DNA from: an uncultured Bacteroides sp.
Lineage (GTDB): Bacteria > Bacteroidota > Bacteroidia > Bacteroidales > Bacteroidaceae
NCBI GenBank assembly: GCA_937890825.1
Contig: CALADS010000068.1
Location: 124,001 to 188,000, forward strand
Reading direction: 5' to 3'
Length of the DNA: 64,000 nt
Numbering within the stretch: position 1 is the first letter of the stretch; every line of letters begins with the position of its first letter. Below are positions 26,213 to 35,464 of this stretch, one piece after another. The translations under genes and the position numbers were made by a program. A model generated the notes under the pieces. That model was not told the DNA's origin. It saw nothing but the letters and a program-made list of their open reading frames with translations, and ran no database searches.

Positions 26213-29200
26213 ATGATGGATTTTTTGAAATGGAAAGTAGGAGCAGGTTTGCTCCTTGGCTCTTTGTGGTCGGCCGGTGTGGCGGCTCAGATTGTGAAGA
26301 ACGAGCGTCTGCTCTCTTTCGAGGAACCGCAGGCTCCTGCCTATCTGGAAGCAACGGCTTCTGAACTGGGCATCAGTGACGAACATTACAAGGATGGCAA
26401 GCAGAGTTTGAGCTGGACTTTCGAGCCGGGAGCAGTGCTTACCATGAAACGCGATTTGAAGTTTGAGTATAAGGACCCCACCGGAAAGGATTTGTATCTT
26501 TCGGCATTTATCGTGTGGGTGTACAACGAAGAAGCGCAAGACAAGCAGATAGAGTTTCAGTTTTACAAGGATGGCAAGCGGTGTACGTCCTTTCCCTTCG
26601 GTATCAATTTTACCGGATGGCGGGGAGCCTGGGTGTGCTACGAACGCGATATGCAGGGCACGCCGGAAGAGGGGATGAACGAACTGCGTATCGTGGCTCC
26701 CGATGTGAAAGGCAAGCTGTACTTCGACCACGTGGTGACGGGCAGCAAGGTGGACGCCCGTCAGCAGACAGCCGATGTGCAGGTGCCGTTCGTGAACAAG
26801 GGTACGCAAAACCATTGGCTGGTGATTTACGAGCACTCATTGTGGAAACCGGAGATTCCGCTGGAAGCGATGACCGAACAGAAGAAGGCCGAAATGCACC
26901 GGATAGAAAAACGTTTCGTGGATATGCTCTATACCCCCTCGAAACTCACCGAAAAGGAACTGAACACCTTGCGGAAGAAGTACGGTTTCTATCAGATTAC
27001 GTATAAGAACGGCAAGGTGAGCGGGGTGCCTGTATTCATGGTGCGCCAGGCAGAAGCCTACGAGCGCATGATTCCGAATTGGGACAAGGATATGTTTACC
27101 AAGCTGGGCGTGGAGATGAAGGAGTATTTCGACCTGATGCGCCGCATAGCCACCGCTTATCGCAATGCGCAGAAGCCGGCCGATAAGGAGGAACTGAAAC
27201 AGATGTTCATGGCCATGTACGACCACATTACCGACCAGGGAGTGACGTATGGCAGTTGCTGGGGAAATATCCATCACTATGGGTATAGCCTGCGCGGATT
27301 GTATGTATCTTATTTCCTGATGAAGGATGTGTTGCGCCAGGCAGGACGCCTGGAAGAGGCTGAACGCACGCTGCGCTGGTATGCCATTACGAATGAAGTA
27401 TATCCCAAGCCTACGGTGAACGGTATCGATATGGACTCTTTCAATACGCAGACGCAAGGACGCATTGCCAGCATTCTGATGATGGAAGATACACCGGAGA
27501 AATTGCAGTACCTGCGTTCGTTCTCGCGTTGGATAGATTATGGTTGCCGTCCGGCCGACGGATTGGCAGGAGCCTTTAAGAAAGATGGAGGGGCCTTCCA
27601 TCACCGCAACAATTATCCGGCGTATGCCGTGGGCGGACTGGATGGTGCCACAAACATGATTTATCTGCTGAGCGGTACGCAGTTCAAGGTATCTGAACTG
27701 GCACATGAAACGGTGAAGCGGGTACTGATGACTATGCGCTTTTATTGTAATCTGCAACAATGGCCGCTTTCCATGTCGGGACGTCATCCCAATGGAAAGG
27801 GAAAACTGATTCCCATGCAATATGCGGTATTGGCTATGGCGGGTACGCCCGACGGGAAGCAAAGCGTAGATGCCGATCTGGCTGCTGCTTACCTGCGACT
27901 GATTTCGTATACGCAGGCTCCCGATAAGGATGCGCCCGATTATATGCCCAAGTCTTCGGTAAAGGAAGAAATGAAGATGAAACAGTTGTTCGAGGCTCAA
28001 GGTATCCGCGCGGAAGAGAATCCGCAGGGCAATCTGGCCTTGGGATATGGGTGTGTATCGGTGCAGCGTCGCGACAACTGGGCAGCTGTGGTTCGCGGAC
28101 ATTCCCGTTATCTCTGGGCTGCCGAGCATTATTTGCCGGCCAATTTCTACGGTCGCTACCTGGCTCACGGCAGTATGCAGATTCTTACGGGTAAACCTGA
28201 CGAAATGGTAACATTCAAGACCAGCGGCTGGCAGGAAGCCGGATTCGACTGGAACCGCATTCCGGGAGCTACTTTCATTCATCTGCCTTTCGAGCAACTG
28301 CGTGCCCGGGTAATGAATGTGGATAAATTCTCTGGAATGGAAGAAATGCTTTATTCCGACGAGGCTTTTGCAGGTGGTTTGTCGCAGGCCAAGACCAACG
28401 GTAATTTTGGTATGAAGCTGCACGAGCATGATAAGTATAACGGTACGCACCGTGCCCGTAAGTCGTACCACTTCTTCGACGGTACGATTGTATGCCTGGG
28501 TTCGGATATTGAGAACCAGAATGCTGATTATCCTACGGAAACTGCTGTTTTCCAATTGGCGGCTACCGATGCGGATAAATTGAAATACTGGGAGGTCTTC
28601 CAAAGCAACGGACAGACTTTCCTCGACCCGAACGGGGTGGGCTATTTCATTCCGAAACAGGGCATGAAGAATGTGCGTTTTGAAAAGAACTTCCCGCAAG
28701 TAACCATTGGCGAACGCAGCACCAAGCCTACGAAGGGCAACTGGGTATCGCTGACGTTCCAGCATGGCAAGGCTCCCAAGGGCGCTTCGTATGAATATGC
28801 CGTATTGCCGCGTACCGATGAAGCGGCACTGAAGCAGTTTGCCAAGAAACCGACTTATAAAGTGTTGCAGCAAGACAAGCAGGCACACATTGTAAGCTGT
28901 CCGGCCGACCGGATTACTTCTTATGTATTGTTTGAAACTCCGCAGGCATTGCCCGCCGGCTTGTTGCAGAAGGCCGATACTTCGTGTTTGGTGATGATTC
29001 AGGAGCAGAAAGACAAAGTGCTGCTGACCGTAGCCCAACCCGACCTGGCTCTCTATCGCGGACCGAGTGATGAGGCTTTCGACGAGAACGGCAAGCGCAT
29101 CGAGCGCAGTATCTATTCTCGTCCTTGGATTAACAATCCCAGCGGTGAAATCCCTGTAACTGTTACCTTGAAAGGAAACTGGCAGGTAGAGGGAACTCCG

Positions 29201-29299
29201 CTTTGTCAAGTTATTTCGGCAGACAAGAAGCAGACTGTCTTGCGCTTCCTTTGTAAGGATGCTGCCAGCTTTGATGTGGAACTGAGAAAAGTAAAATGA
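26213..29299 (+). CDS. Family 8 polysaccharide lyase, chondroitin sulfate ABC lyase type
   Basis: The 1028-residue secreted enzyme has a signal peptide (cleavage after VAAQ, about residue 25) and an N-terminal beta domain (about 35-185). An alpha/alpha toroid follows (about 200-600), then C-terminal beta sandwiches. The catalytic set of chondroitinase ABC I can be placed: H464 and Y471 in FHHRNNYPAY (spacing 7) and R524 in SGRHP (60 after the His; 59 in ABC I). It should cut chondroitin and dermatan sulfate by beta-elimination to unsaturated oligosaccharides. The downstream sulfatase overlaps its stop by 4 bp. Met1 or Met2 may be used. Confidence 0.93.
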   Translation: MMDFLKWKVGAGLLLGSLWSAGVAAQIVKNERLLSFEEPQAPAYLEATASELGISDEHYKDGKQSLSWTFEPGAVLTMKRDLKFEYKDPTGKDLYLSAFIVWVYNEEAQDKQIEFQFYKDGKRCTSFPFGINFTGWRGAWVCYERDMQGTPEEGMNELRIVAPDVKGKLYFDHVVTGSKVDARQQTADVQVPFVNKGTQNHWLVIYEHSLWKPEIPLEAMTEQKKAEMHRIEKRFVDMLYTPSKLTEKELNTLRKKYGFYQITYKNGKVSGVPVFMVRQAEAYERMIPNWDKDMFTKLGVEMKEYFDLMRRIATAYRNAQKPADKEELKQMFMAMYDHITDQGVTYGSCWGNIHHYGYSLRGLYVSYFLMKDVLRQAGRLEEAERTLRWYAITNEVYPKPTVNGIDMDSFNTQTQGRIASILMMEDTPEKLQYLRSFSRWIDYGCRPADGLAGAFKKDGGAFHHRNNYPAYAVGGLDGATNMIYLLSGTQFKVSELAHETVKRVLMTMRFYCNLQQWPLSMSGRHPNGKGKLIPMQYAVLAMAGTPDGKQSVDADLAAAYLRLISYTQAPDKDAPDYMPKSSVKEEMKMKQLFEAQGIRAEENPQGNLALGYGCVSVQRRDNWAAVVRGHSRYLWAAEHYLPANFYGRYLAHGSMQILTGKPDEMVTFKTSGWQEAGFDWNRIPGATFIHLPFEQLRARVMNVDKFSGMEEMLYSDEAFAGGLSQAKTNGNFGMKLHEHDKYNGTHRARKSYHFFDGTIVCLGSDIENQNADYPTETAVFQLAATDADKLKYWEVFQSNGQTFLDPNGVGYFIPKQGMKNVRFEKNFPQVTIGERSTKPTKGNWVSLTFQHGKAPKGASYEYAVLPRTDEAALKQFAKKPTYKVLQQDKQAHIVSCPADRITSYVLFETPQALPAGLLQKADTSCLVMIQEQKDKVLLTVAQPDLALYRGPSDEAFDENGKRIERSIYSRPWINNPSGEIPVTVTLKGNWQVEGTPLCQVISADKKQTVLRFLCKDAASFDVELRKVK

Positions 29300-30690
29300 T
29301 TATGACATTGAAAAATACTTTTCTGGCATTGGCTGCATTGGCTCCCGCTTGTGCGGGAGTCGCTCAGCAGCGGCCCAATATCTTGTATATTCTTACCGAC
29401 CAGCAGACGGCTACGGCCATGAGTTGCATGGGGAATACCGATGTGCATACCCCCAATATGGATCGCTTGGCAGCAGCCGGTATCTTGTTTCGTAATGCGT
29501 ATTGTTCGGCACCACTGAGCGGACCTTCGCGTGCTTCCATGTTTACGGGCTATACCTCGCACGAGATAGGTTTGGCCAAGAATAATATTCCTATGCCCGA
29601 TTCGGTACGCACGCAAACGCTGGGTACGCTGATGCAGCAGGCAGGCTATGAGTGTGCCTATGCCGGCAAATGGCACGTGCATACGGCTTCCATGCCCGAC
29701 GGTGAATTTGGCTTCCATACCCTGCATCCGCACAACGATAACGGATTGGCAGAGGCTTGTGTGGATTTTCTGAACCGGTCGCACCGGAAGCCCTTCTTTC
29801 TGGTGGCCAGTTTCGACAATCCGCACAATATCTGTGAATATGCCCGCAGCCAGAACTTGCCTTTTGCCGAATTGACCGAATTGCCGCAAGACGAATGGCC
29901 GGGATTGCCACCTAATTTCGCCAAGAATCCCTATGATGCCGATGTGCTGGATTATGAGCAAAGTCTGAACTATTCGGCTTATCCTACCCGTAATTTTACA
30001 CCCGACCAATGGAGACGCTATCGCAGTGCCTATTTCCGACTGGTGGAGAAAGTGGATGCCGAGATAGGAAAGATAGTAGATGCTTTGGACAAGCGGAATC
30101 TCTGGAAGAATACGGTGGTGATTTTTGCCAGCGATCATGGCGACGGTATGGGGGCGCATCGCTGGAATCAGAAATCGGCCCTGTACGAAGAGGTGGTGAA
30201 TGTGCCGTTTATCGTGTCTTTGCCCGGCAAGAAAAATGCAGGGCGGGAACTGCCGCAACTGGTGAATGCCGGGGTGGATTTCTTTGCATCGGTTTGTGAA
30301 TGGGCAGGCATTGACCTGCCGGCCCACCGCTACGGAGTATCATTCAAGACATTGGCAGAACAGGGTAATGCAGAGGCAGTTCATCAGCCGTTTGTGGTGA
30401 CAGAGACGATGTTTGACAAAGGAAAACAGACGCGTGGCTGGATGGTGCGTACCCCTCGTTATAAATACGTACTCTATGATAAAGGGGCTTACCGCGAGCA
30501 GTTCTTCGATATGGAAAACGATCGGGGAGAGATGCGCAATCTGGCCATTGAGAAGAAATATCAGCAGCAGATTCTGGAACACCGCCAGTTGCTGCAGGAA
30601 TGGATGAAGCTGCACCACGTGGCGCAAATCCGTCCGGAAGTGCATTTGATTCCCGGGATTATTCCTCAGCAGAACAATTCTCAAAAATAA
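29296..30690 (+). CDS. S1-family sulfatase (Ser-type)
   Basis: The 464-residue protein has a signal peptide and the sulfatase core: a metal-binding Asp in NILYILTDQQ and the maturation motif SGPSRASMFTG, with the catalytic Ser at about residue 75. That Ser must become formylglycine, normally by an anaerobic radical-SAM enzyme (anSME) that is not in this window. DNPHNICEYARSQNLPF and ASDHGDGMG are further family marks. Its start overlaps the PL8 stop, so translation is coupled and its substrate is likely a GalNAc sulfate (4-O or 6-O) of chondroitin fragments. An alternative start is Met3 (29302). Confidence 0.92.
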   Translation: MIMTLKNTFLALAALAPACAGVAQQRPNILYILTDQQTATAMSCMGNTDVHTPNMDRLAAAGILFRNAYCSAPLSGPSRASMFTGYTSHEIGLAKNNIPMPDSVRTQTLGTLMQQAGYECAYAGKWHVHTASMPDGEFGFHTLHPHNDNGLAEACVDFLNRSHRKPFFLVASFDNPHNICEYARSQNLPFAELTELPQDEWPGLPPNFAKNPYDADVLDYEQSLNYSAYPTRNFTPDQWRRYRSAYFRLVEKVDAEIGKIVDALDKRNLWKNTVVIFASDHGDGMGAHRWNQKSALYEEVVNVPFIVSLPGKKNAGRELPQLVNAGVDFFASVCEWAGIDLPAHRYGVSFKTLAEQGNAEAVHQPFVVTETMFDKGKQTRGWMVRTPRYKYVLYDKGAYREQFFDMENDRGEMRNLAIEKKYQQQILEHRQLLQEWMKLHHVAQIRPEVHLIPGIIPQQNNSQK

Positions 30691-30728
30691 CTCTCAGTAA
30701 AAGCAGGAATAGTATTTAAACAGTTTCT

Positions 30729-30770
30729 AAAAAAAGCCGATGACTCTTTTCCAGTCATCGGCTTTTTTTT
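30729..30770. terminator. Bidirectional terminator between the sulfatase and dus genes
   Basis: A 17-bp stem (30729-30745 with 30753-30769), with A and T tracts on its two sides, lies 38 bp after the sulfatase stop and just beyond the dus stop. Confidence 0.85.
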
Positions 30771-30772
30771 AT

Positions 30773-31729
30773 TCATCGTTTCAACGCTCGAATCAAAGTT
30801 TGAACAGCCGTCTGATAGGTATCCAATCGGTTGGCTTTATGGATGGCTTTTTTGGCTTTCCGGTCTGCATAGGGAAGCAGATATTCCCAGAACCCTTTCA
30901 TCTTGCCCAGCAGTTGTAAATCGCCTCCTTGCAGCCGGTTTCCATAGTGTGAAAACACATCTTGATGCAGAGACTCAATTCGTTCGGCCATTTCTGCTTT
31001 GGAAAGAGTCTTCCCTTGCTGAAACTCCAAAGCAAGGGCAGGATTGGCTAATAATCCTCTGCCTATCATAATGCCGGCCAACTTGGGAAAGCGTTCGATT
31101 ATCCGGTGGATATCTTCCACAGTCAGCACATCTCCATTATAGAAGAGGGGATGTCGGCATGCTGTATAAAATGTTTCAAATGCTTCTAAGTCTACCTCTC
31201 CTTTATATTGCTGTTTACCGATTCGGGGATGCAGAATCAGGTGCGACAAGGGTAATTCATTCAGGAAGGGGAGTAAAGCCAACGCTTCCTCGTTTCTTTC
31301 CCATCCCAATCGCATTTTTACAGAAAACCGCACGGTGGGATATGTCTCAATGGCTGTAGACAGCAGTGTTTTTACTTCTTCCGGGTAAGGCAAGATGCCC
31401 GAACCGTTGTGCCTTTTGGCCAGCATTGGAAAGGGACATCCCAGATTGATATCTACCTGCTGATACCCTTTGGCCAGAAAAGCATCCATAATCTGTATGA
31501 GTTTTTCCGGGTTGGGGGCGATGAGCTGCGGAATGAGTTTCAGACACCGGTTGTTTTCGGGCTCAATGTCGCGAAGATCTTTCGGGCGCACTTCCCCATG
31601 CTCTACTCGTGCAAAGGGGGTATAATAATACTCTACGCCTCCAAAAAAGCGTGCATGAGCCTGCCGATATACGGCATCTGTATATCCCTGCAGTGGGGCA
31701 AAATGAATGGGGTATGCGTTGAATGTCAT
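30773..31729 (-). CDS. tRNA-dihydrouridine synthase family protein
   Basis: The 318-residue FMN enzyme reduces specific uridines in the D-loop of tRNA. It shows the Dus barrel motifs: FAPLQGYTD near the start, VDINLGCPFPMLAKRHNGSG with the catalytic Cys (about residue 98), and YNGDV and GIMIGRGLLANP near the end. It begins 18 bp after the PL8 gene stop and shares its direction, so it may be read from the chondroitin-locus transcript. A dus gene in such a locus is unusual. The subfamily cannot be set by eye. Confidence 0.88.
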   Translation of the reverse strand: MTFNAYPIHFAPLQGYTDAVYRQAHARFFGGVEYYYTPFARVEHGEVRPKDLRDIEPENNRCLKLIPQLIAPNPEKLIQIMDAFLAKGYQQVDINLGCPFPMLAKRHNGSGILPYPEEVKTLLSTAIETYPTVRFSVKMRLGWERNEEALALLPFLNELPLSHLILHPRIGKQQYKGEVDLEAFETFYTACRHPLFYNGDVLTVEDIHRIIERFPKLAGIMIGRGLLANPALALEFQQGKTLSKAEMAERIESLHQDVFSHYGNRLQGGDLQLLGKMKGFWEYLLPYADRKAKKAIHKANRLDTYQTAVQTLIRALKR

Positions 31730-31747
31730 ATTATCTATCGTAGTAAG

Positions 31748-34654
31748 TTATGGTTTTTCCAGGCTGAACACCACCGGTTGGCCATGTTGGCAGCGGATGG
31801 TAAGTACCGTATTGCCTTCCTGATTGGTCAGACTTACCTTATTGTTGGCTTTCTGTATCTTCCACAGGCCCTTCAGGGTTATCTGTTTTTCGATGACGCG
31901 GCTGGGTTCTTTGGTGGTATATGTCTTTTCACTGATGTTCAGGTTGGGGTCGCATACACTGAACTGCACTTCTTTTCCTGTTGTGCGGTGCATCACCATG
32001 GTTTCGGCAGGAAGAGCGAGCAAGTATTCAGAATGAGCCGGTTCCATCGCTTCGAATACGGCATAGGCTGTGGTGCCGCTTTCTTTGTCGGCCACGATAT
32101 GTGCCTGCTGATTACATTGAATCACCTCATACGTATCTTGTGCCTTCTGTTTCAGCTGTTCCTCAGTGGGCTGAATCCATACCATATATTCATAAGAAGC
32201 GTTCTGCGGGGCTTTGCCGTGGTTAATCCAGGCAGAAGAGAAATCGCCCTGTGTGGGCTTCCGGGTCTTTTCATGCAGCGATTGCTGGGTGGCAATCTGT
32301 ACGTTTACTTCTCCTTGCTTCACGAAATAGTGATTCTTATAGCCATCTTGCAGGTGTACCGGCTTTTCGGCCGTAGCTTGCAACTGTTGTTGCAGGCCCA
32401 GTTGGTTTTGCAGTTGTCCTTCTACATAGATGGGGCGTTTGTCAGCCAGAAACAGGCTTTGGAACAAGGTGGTTTCCGTGGGATAATCAGCATTGCTGTT
32501 GCTGATGCCGCTGCCGAGGCATATCATACGGTTATCAAAGCAGAACACCGATTTGCGCGCCACGAAGTCTTTGGTAAAGTTCTTCATGTCCCGCTCCATC
32601 AGCTTCATGGCAAACATACCGTCTTTCCCGTCCAGCGTAGAGCTGCCCGAAAAATTCTCGACAGAATGGGCCATGGTAGTAGAATAGGGGGCGTCGAGCA
32701 ATTCGAACGGCAGGTGAATGGTAGTGGTGCCCGGCAGTCGGTTCCAGTCCCATCCGTCTACCTGATAGCCGCTGGCTTTGCGCGAGGGCTGTCCCATTAT
32801 CTGTGCCGATCCATAGCTCTGATAGCGTCCGTAGCGGTTATCTTTCACATAGATTTCGCTTCCCCACACATCGGTGGTATATCCTTTCAGCGTCACCATC
32901 CAGTTGTTGCGGCGGAAGATACCAGCCGAGCCGTAGTTGTAGACAAAGAATCCTTCGGGAGCAGCCGCCGGCTGTATGCCCTGTTCCTTGAAGTAGCGTG
33001 CCAGCGGTGTTTCTTCTTTGCAGAGGCGCAGATAGTCGGCTGCCAGCTCATGGTCGAATGCGCGTCCTTTGCCCGAGAAGTCGCCCGACAGTGCCAGGAA
33101 AGCAAAGGCGGTGATGTCTTCCTCTCTCATGGTGCCGCCAAACGGGTGACGTCCGCCGATTCCTGTGCCCCATTCATATTTGTTGGAGTAATTGCGCATA
33201 GCCAGGAAAGCAGAACGCAGGGCGTAGCGTGCCCGGGGTGTCAAGGCATACGAAGTGCCGTTGGTCAGGTAGATAAACTGCCCAATCATGGCCAATACAC
33301 CGGTGGTATAGGCCGGATAGAATCCTCCGTGGTGGAAGGTAGTTCCGTCTACTTTGATGCCGCCGATGGTGCCCGGCGTATAATTCAGTGAAGTGGAAAT
33401 CCAGCGCGAGAGTCCTTTCAAGGCTCTGGAGCGTTCGTTCATGTTGGGTTGCAGCAGCGCAGAAACAGTTTTGGCCATCAGCAGGGTATGCCAACTGTCC
33501 AATAGCTCATCGCGACCATATTGATACGGCTTGCGTGTTTCCTGCAGGGCCGACCAGAACGTCAGTGCGCCGATAATCTTGTCTCTTGCCGGATTCAGCC
33601 AGATGGCATCGCGCATCAGCCAGGCTGTAGTGTAGATTTTTCTCACCTGATATCCGTAATGGTGGTTGGTTCCCATGCCGCTTCCCCAGGCAAATCCCTG
33701 ATCGATGGCATAGTTCCACACAGTGAAGTAATTCTTCATGGCTTCCGGAGAGCGGTTGTAGTAGGCATCTTGCGCAAATCCGCAGAACATGGCTTCCAGG
33801 TCGTTCCATGACATTTCCCCTTTCTTGCGGTTCAACTCATCGGGAGCCACTATCGGGGCACCGGTAAATCCCTGTTCCGACGGTTGTATGTTGGCCTTTT
33901 TAAAGGTATTGTAGGCTTTCTTGATGTCTTTAGGATTGGCAGCTTGCTCTTTTAGCAGGCTGGAAAGTTGTTTTTCCACGAAGATCAGTTCTTGTTCCTG
34001 AGCAGGTGTCAGGGTTGGCAGCGGCAGGTCGTATTCATACTGTTCCCATTCCCATACCCGGCACCAGTGCCATAAGTCGCGATACGATAAGGAATTGTTT
34101 GTAGGCATCTGATAGTCGGGTGTGGTACGGTCGTTTACCTTTTTTATCGGAAAAGTGAGCCGGTCCAGAAAGACACGTCCGTTCCGGTTGGGAGCCACCA
34201 CCCGGATGCTGCCCAAGGTCGGTTGTTTCTTCTCACCCTGCATGTGTTTGAAGCCTATCCAGCAAGCCCTCCATCCGGAAGAAACCAGCCGGAAGCCGAA
34301 GTGATAGGATACCTGGCCTTCGGGTGTCAGAAATTCAAAGCGCAGAGAGTCTTGCTGAGGCTGTTCGTTGTAAATCCACAGATAGATACCGCTGTTGTTC
34401 TGTGCTTTTTCATCCAGCGTCAGCGGAGCGTCTAAAGCGATGTGGAGGCTGCTGCCCGGTTTGTATTTCCATTCCAGACTTTTCAACCCCTCTTTATAAT
34501 AGGTAGAAGATAGTTTCAGACTTTTCTTTTCAGAACTTTTAAATTGGGTAGGAACCCGTTCTTCAAATCCGAAGAACTGGGGTGATACTTGTGCAGTTAC
34601 TGTTTGCAGTACACCTCCCAGGCAAAGTGACAGTAAATAACGTTTGATGCGCAT
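31748..34654 (-). CDS. Second family 8 polysaccharide lyase, chondroitinase-like
   Basis: The 968-residue secreted protein has a signal peptide (cleavage near VTAQ, about residue 22) and the same layout as the enzyme at 26213. Catalytic positions are conserved: H442 and Y449 in FHHGGFYPAY, and R502 in GGRHP (60 after the His). The active-site loop differs (GGF instead of RNN), so substrate preference may differ, for example toward dermatan-type iduronate or less sulfated chains. It has a -7 box at 34694-34701 and three CCATGGA boxes upstream instead of the TGTACA-type operator. dus follows 18 bp downstream. Confidence 0.9.
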   Translation of the reverse strand: MRIKRYLLSLCLGGVLQTVTAQVSPQFFGFEERVPTQFKSSEKKSLKLSSTYYKEGLKSLEWKYKPGSSLHIALDAPLTLDEKAQNNSGIYLWIYNEQPQQDSLRFEFLTPEGQVSYHFGFRLVSSGWRACWIGFKHMQGEKKQPTLGSIRVVAPNRNGRVFLDRLTFPIKKVNDRTTPDYQMPTNNSLSYRDLWHWCRVWEWEQYEYDLPLPTLTPAQEQELIFVEKQLSSLLKEQAANPKDIKKAYNTFKKANIQPSEQGFTGAPIVAPDELNRKKGEMSWNDLEAMFCGFAQDAYYNRSPEAMKNYFTVWNYAIDQGFAWGSGMGTNHHYGYQVRKIYTTAWLMRDAIWLNPARDKIIGALTFWSALQETRKPYQYGRDELLDSWHTLLMAKTVSALLQPNMNERSRALKGLSRWISTSLNYTPGTIGGIKVDGTTFHHGGFYPAYTTGVLAMIGQFIYLTNGTSYALTPRARYALRSAFLAMRNYSNKYEWGTGIGGRHPFGGTMREEDITAFAFLALSGDFSGKGRAFDHELAADYLRLCKEETPLARYFKEQGIQPAAAPEGFFVYNYGSAGIFRRNNWMVTLKGYTTDVWGSEIYVKDNRYGRYQSYGSAQIMGQPSRKASGYQVDGWDWNRLPGTTTIHLPFELLDAPYSTTMAHSVENFSGSSTLDGKDGMFAMKLMERDMKNFTKDFVARKSVFCFDNRMICLGSGISNSNADYPTETTLFQSLFLADKRPIYVEGQLQNQLGLQQQLQATAEKPVHLQDGYKNHYFVKQGEVNVQIATQQSLHEKTRKPTQGDFSSAWINHGKAPQNASYEYMVWIQPTEEQLKQKAQDTYEVIQCNQQAHIVADKESGTTAYAVFEAMEPAHSEYLLALPAETMVMHRTTGKEVQFSVCDPNLNISEKTYTTKEPSRVIEKQITLKGLWKIQKANNKVSLTNQEGNTVLTIRCQHGQPVVFSLEKP

Positions 34655-34693
34655 AGTTATTTCAGATGTTGTGATATAGGGTTAGATAATAAG

Positions 34694-34701
34694 CAAAGGT
34701 A
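34694..34701 (-). promoter_or_regulatory. -7 promoter box for the second PL8 gene
   Basis: Read leftward this is TACCTTTG, matching TAnnTTTG, 39 bp before the start codon. Its expected -33 position (34721-34724) lacks TTTG and is occupied by the first CCATGG box. Confidence 0.6.
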
Positions 34702-34720
34702 GTTATTTTTGTTTTTTTAT

Positions 34721-34792
34721 CCATGGATTCATAAGGAAAAGTCCATGGATTCAGTGTTAGAAACAATAAGTTGAGGAATCAAAATCCATGGA
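34721..34792 (-). promoter_or_regulatory. Three CCATGGA boxes upstream of the second PL8 gene
   Basis: CCATGGATTC occurs at 34721-34730 and 34743-34752, and CCATGGA at 34786-34792. Spacings are 22 and 43 bp, that is close to two and four helical turns. The first box covers the -33 position of the promoter. This geometry suggests an activator binding one face of the DNA. The binding protein is unknown. Confidence 0.5.
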
Positions 34793-34821
34793 GAAATCTG
34801 GACTGTAGGTTGGTGAACGGT

Positions 34822-34990
34822 AAGCTACAGGTGTCTGATTCTACAGCTACATCTAAAGAATGTTGAAGCTGTAGCTTGATTTTCTCCCATATGAAGGCTG
34901 TGCTCGGTAGTATGTTTCACCTTTCACTGTTCACCATTATTTGTTGATAATCAGCAGTAAATGATGAATGGTGAACGGTGAATGGTGAAA
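34822..34990. repeat. Nested inverted repeats in the gap between the second PL8 gene and the SusD stub
   Basis: Arms of 24 bp at 34915-34938 and 34967-34990 pair with three mismatches; the sequence is built of GGTGAA-type words. Shorter arms of 9 bp (AAGCTACAG near 34822 and CTGTAGCTT near 34869) lie next to them. No reading frame is recognised in 34793-35032. The GGTGAA words look like a dispersed intergenic repeat. Confidence 0.5.
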
Positions 34991-35023
34991 GATAAAAGAT
35001 AAAAGAGTAATCCCCTAGTATAG

Positions 35024-35076
35024 AAAAACAAAGCCCGGAACAAACATCCGCTGGGGGGCAGATGCTTGTTTCGGGC
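35024..35076 (-). terminator. Terminator at the end of the leftward SusD transcript
   Basis: Arms at 35033-35048 and 35061-35076 pair with one bulge. Read leftward the stem is followed by a T-rich run (about 35024-35032). It lies 28 bp beyond the SusD stub's stop. Confidence 0.7.
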
Positions 35077-35103
35077 AATGCCTTGCTGTCAGTTTCCGTA
35101 TGA

Positions 35104-35316
35104 TTACCAACCGGGGTTCTGTCCCAGGTTGCTGTTCAGAATCTGTTCAGACAAGAGGATGGGATAGAGATACATCTTATCTTCCCAAGGTCTTTTTTCC
35201 AGCAATACCTTTTCGTACTTAAAGCTACCGTCCGATTGTTTGGTAATCTTGGTGCGATAAATGTTTTGAGTCTGTTCAATGTAAGGGGGGATGCCTTGTA
35301 TCGGGAAGGTTAAATA
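35104..35316 (-). pseudogene. C-terminal stub of a second SusD-like protein
   Basis: About 70 codons end in KMYLYPILLSEQILNSN and then LGQNPGW. This is the typical carboxyl end of RagB/SusD proteins. The 450 or so residues expected before it are absent; the frame instead runs back into a hairpin (35317-35364). It follows the intact SusD gene on the same strand, with a two-gene cassette in between. It is best read as the remnant of a second SusC/SusD pair, cut down by deletion or by insertion of the cassette. Confidence 0.7.
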
Positions 35317-35364
35317 AATGCCGGAGATTGTCTCTGATGTGTTGTAGAGACAGTCTCCGGCATT
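35317..35364. terminator. Strong hairpin after the two-gene cassette
   Basis: Nineteen-base arms (35317-35335 and 35346-35364) pair with one mismatch and are followed leftward by TTTATTT. It ends the cassette transcript and marks the junction with the SusD stub. Confidence 0.75.
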
Positions 35365-35464
35365 CACTCAGTAATAATTGAGATGTGTTGTTTTTAGTAA
35401 GTATGTTGTACTATTTTCTGATTCATGGAAATCTTTTTTCTAGGAATAAGCAGGAACTGGTGCG

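Noticed and set aside
26837..29209. A 790-residue minus-strand frame opposite the first PL8 gene
   Set aside because: It is the complement of a lyase with all catalytic residues visible, and it has no promoter or domain.
31409..33391. A 660-residue + strand frame opposite the second PL8 gene
   Set aside because: It is a shadow of the lyase frame with low-complexity, hydrophobic content and no recognisable domain.
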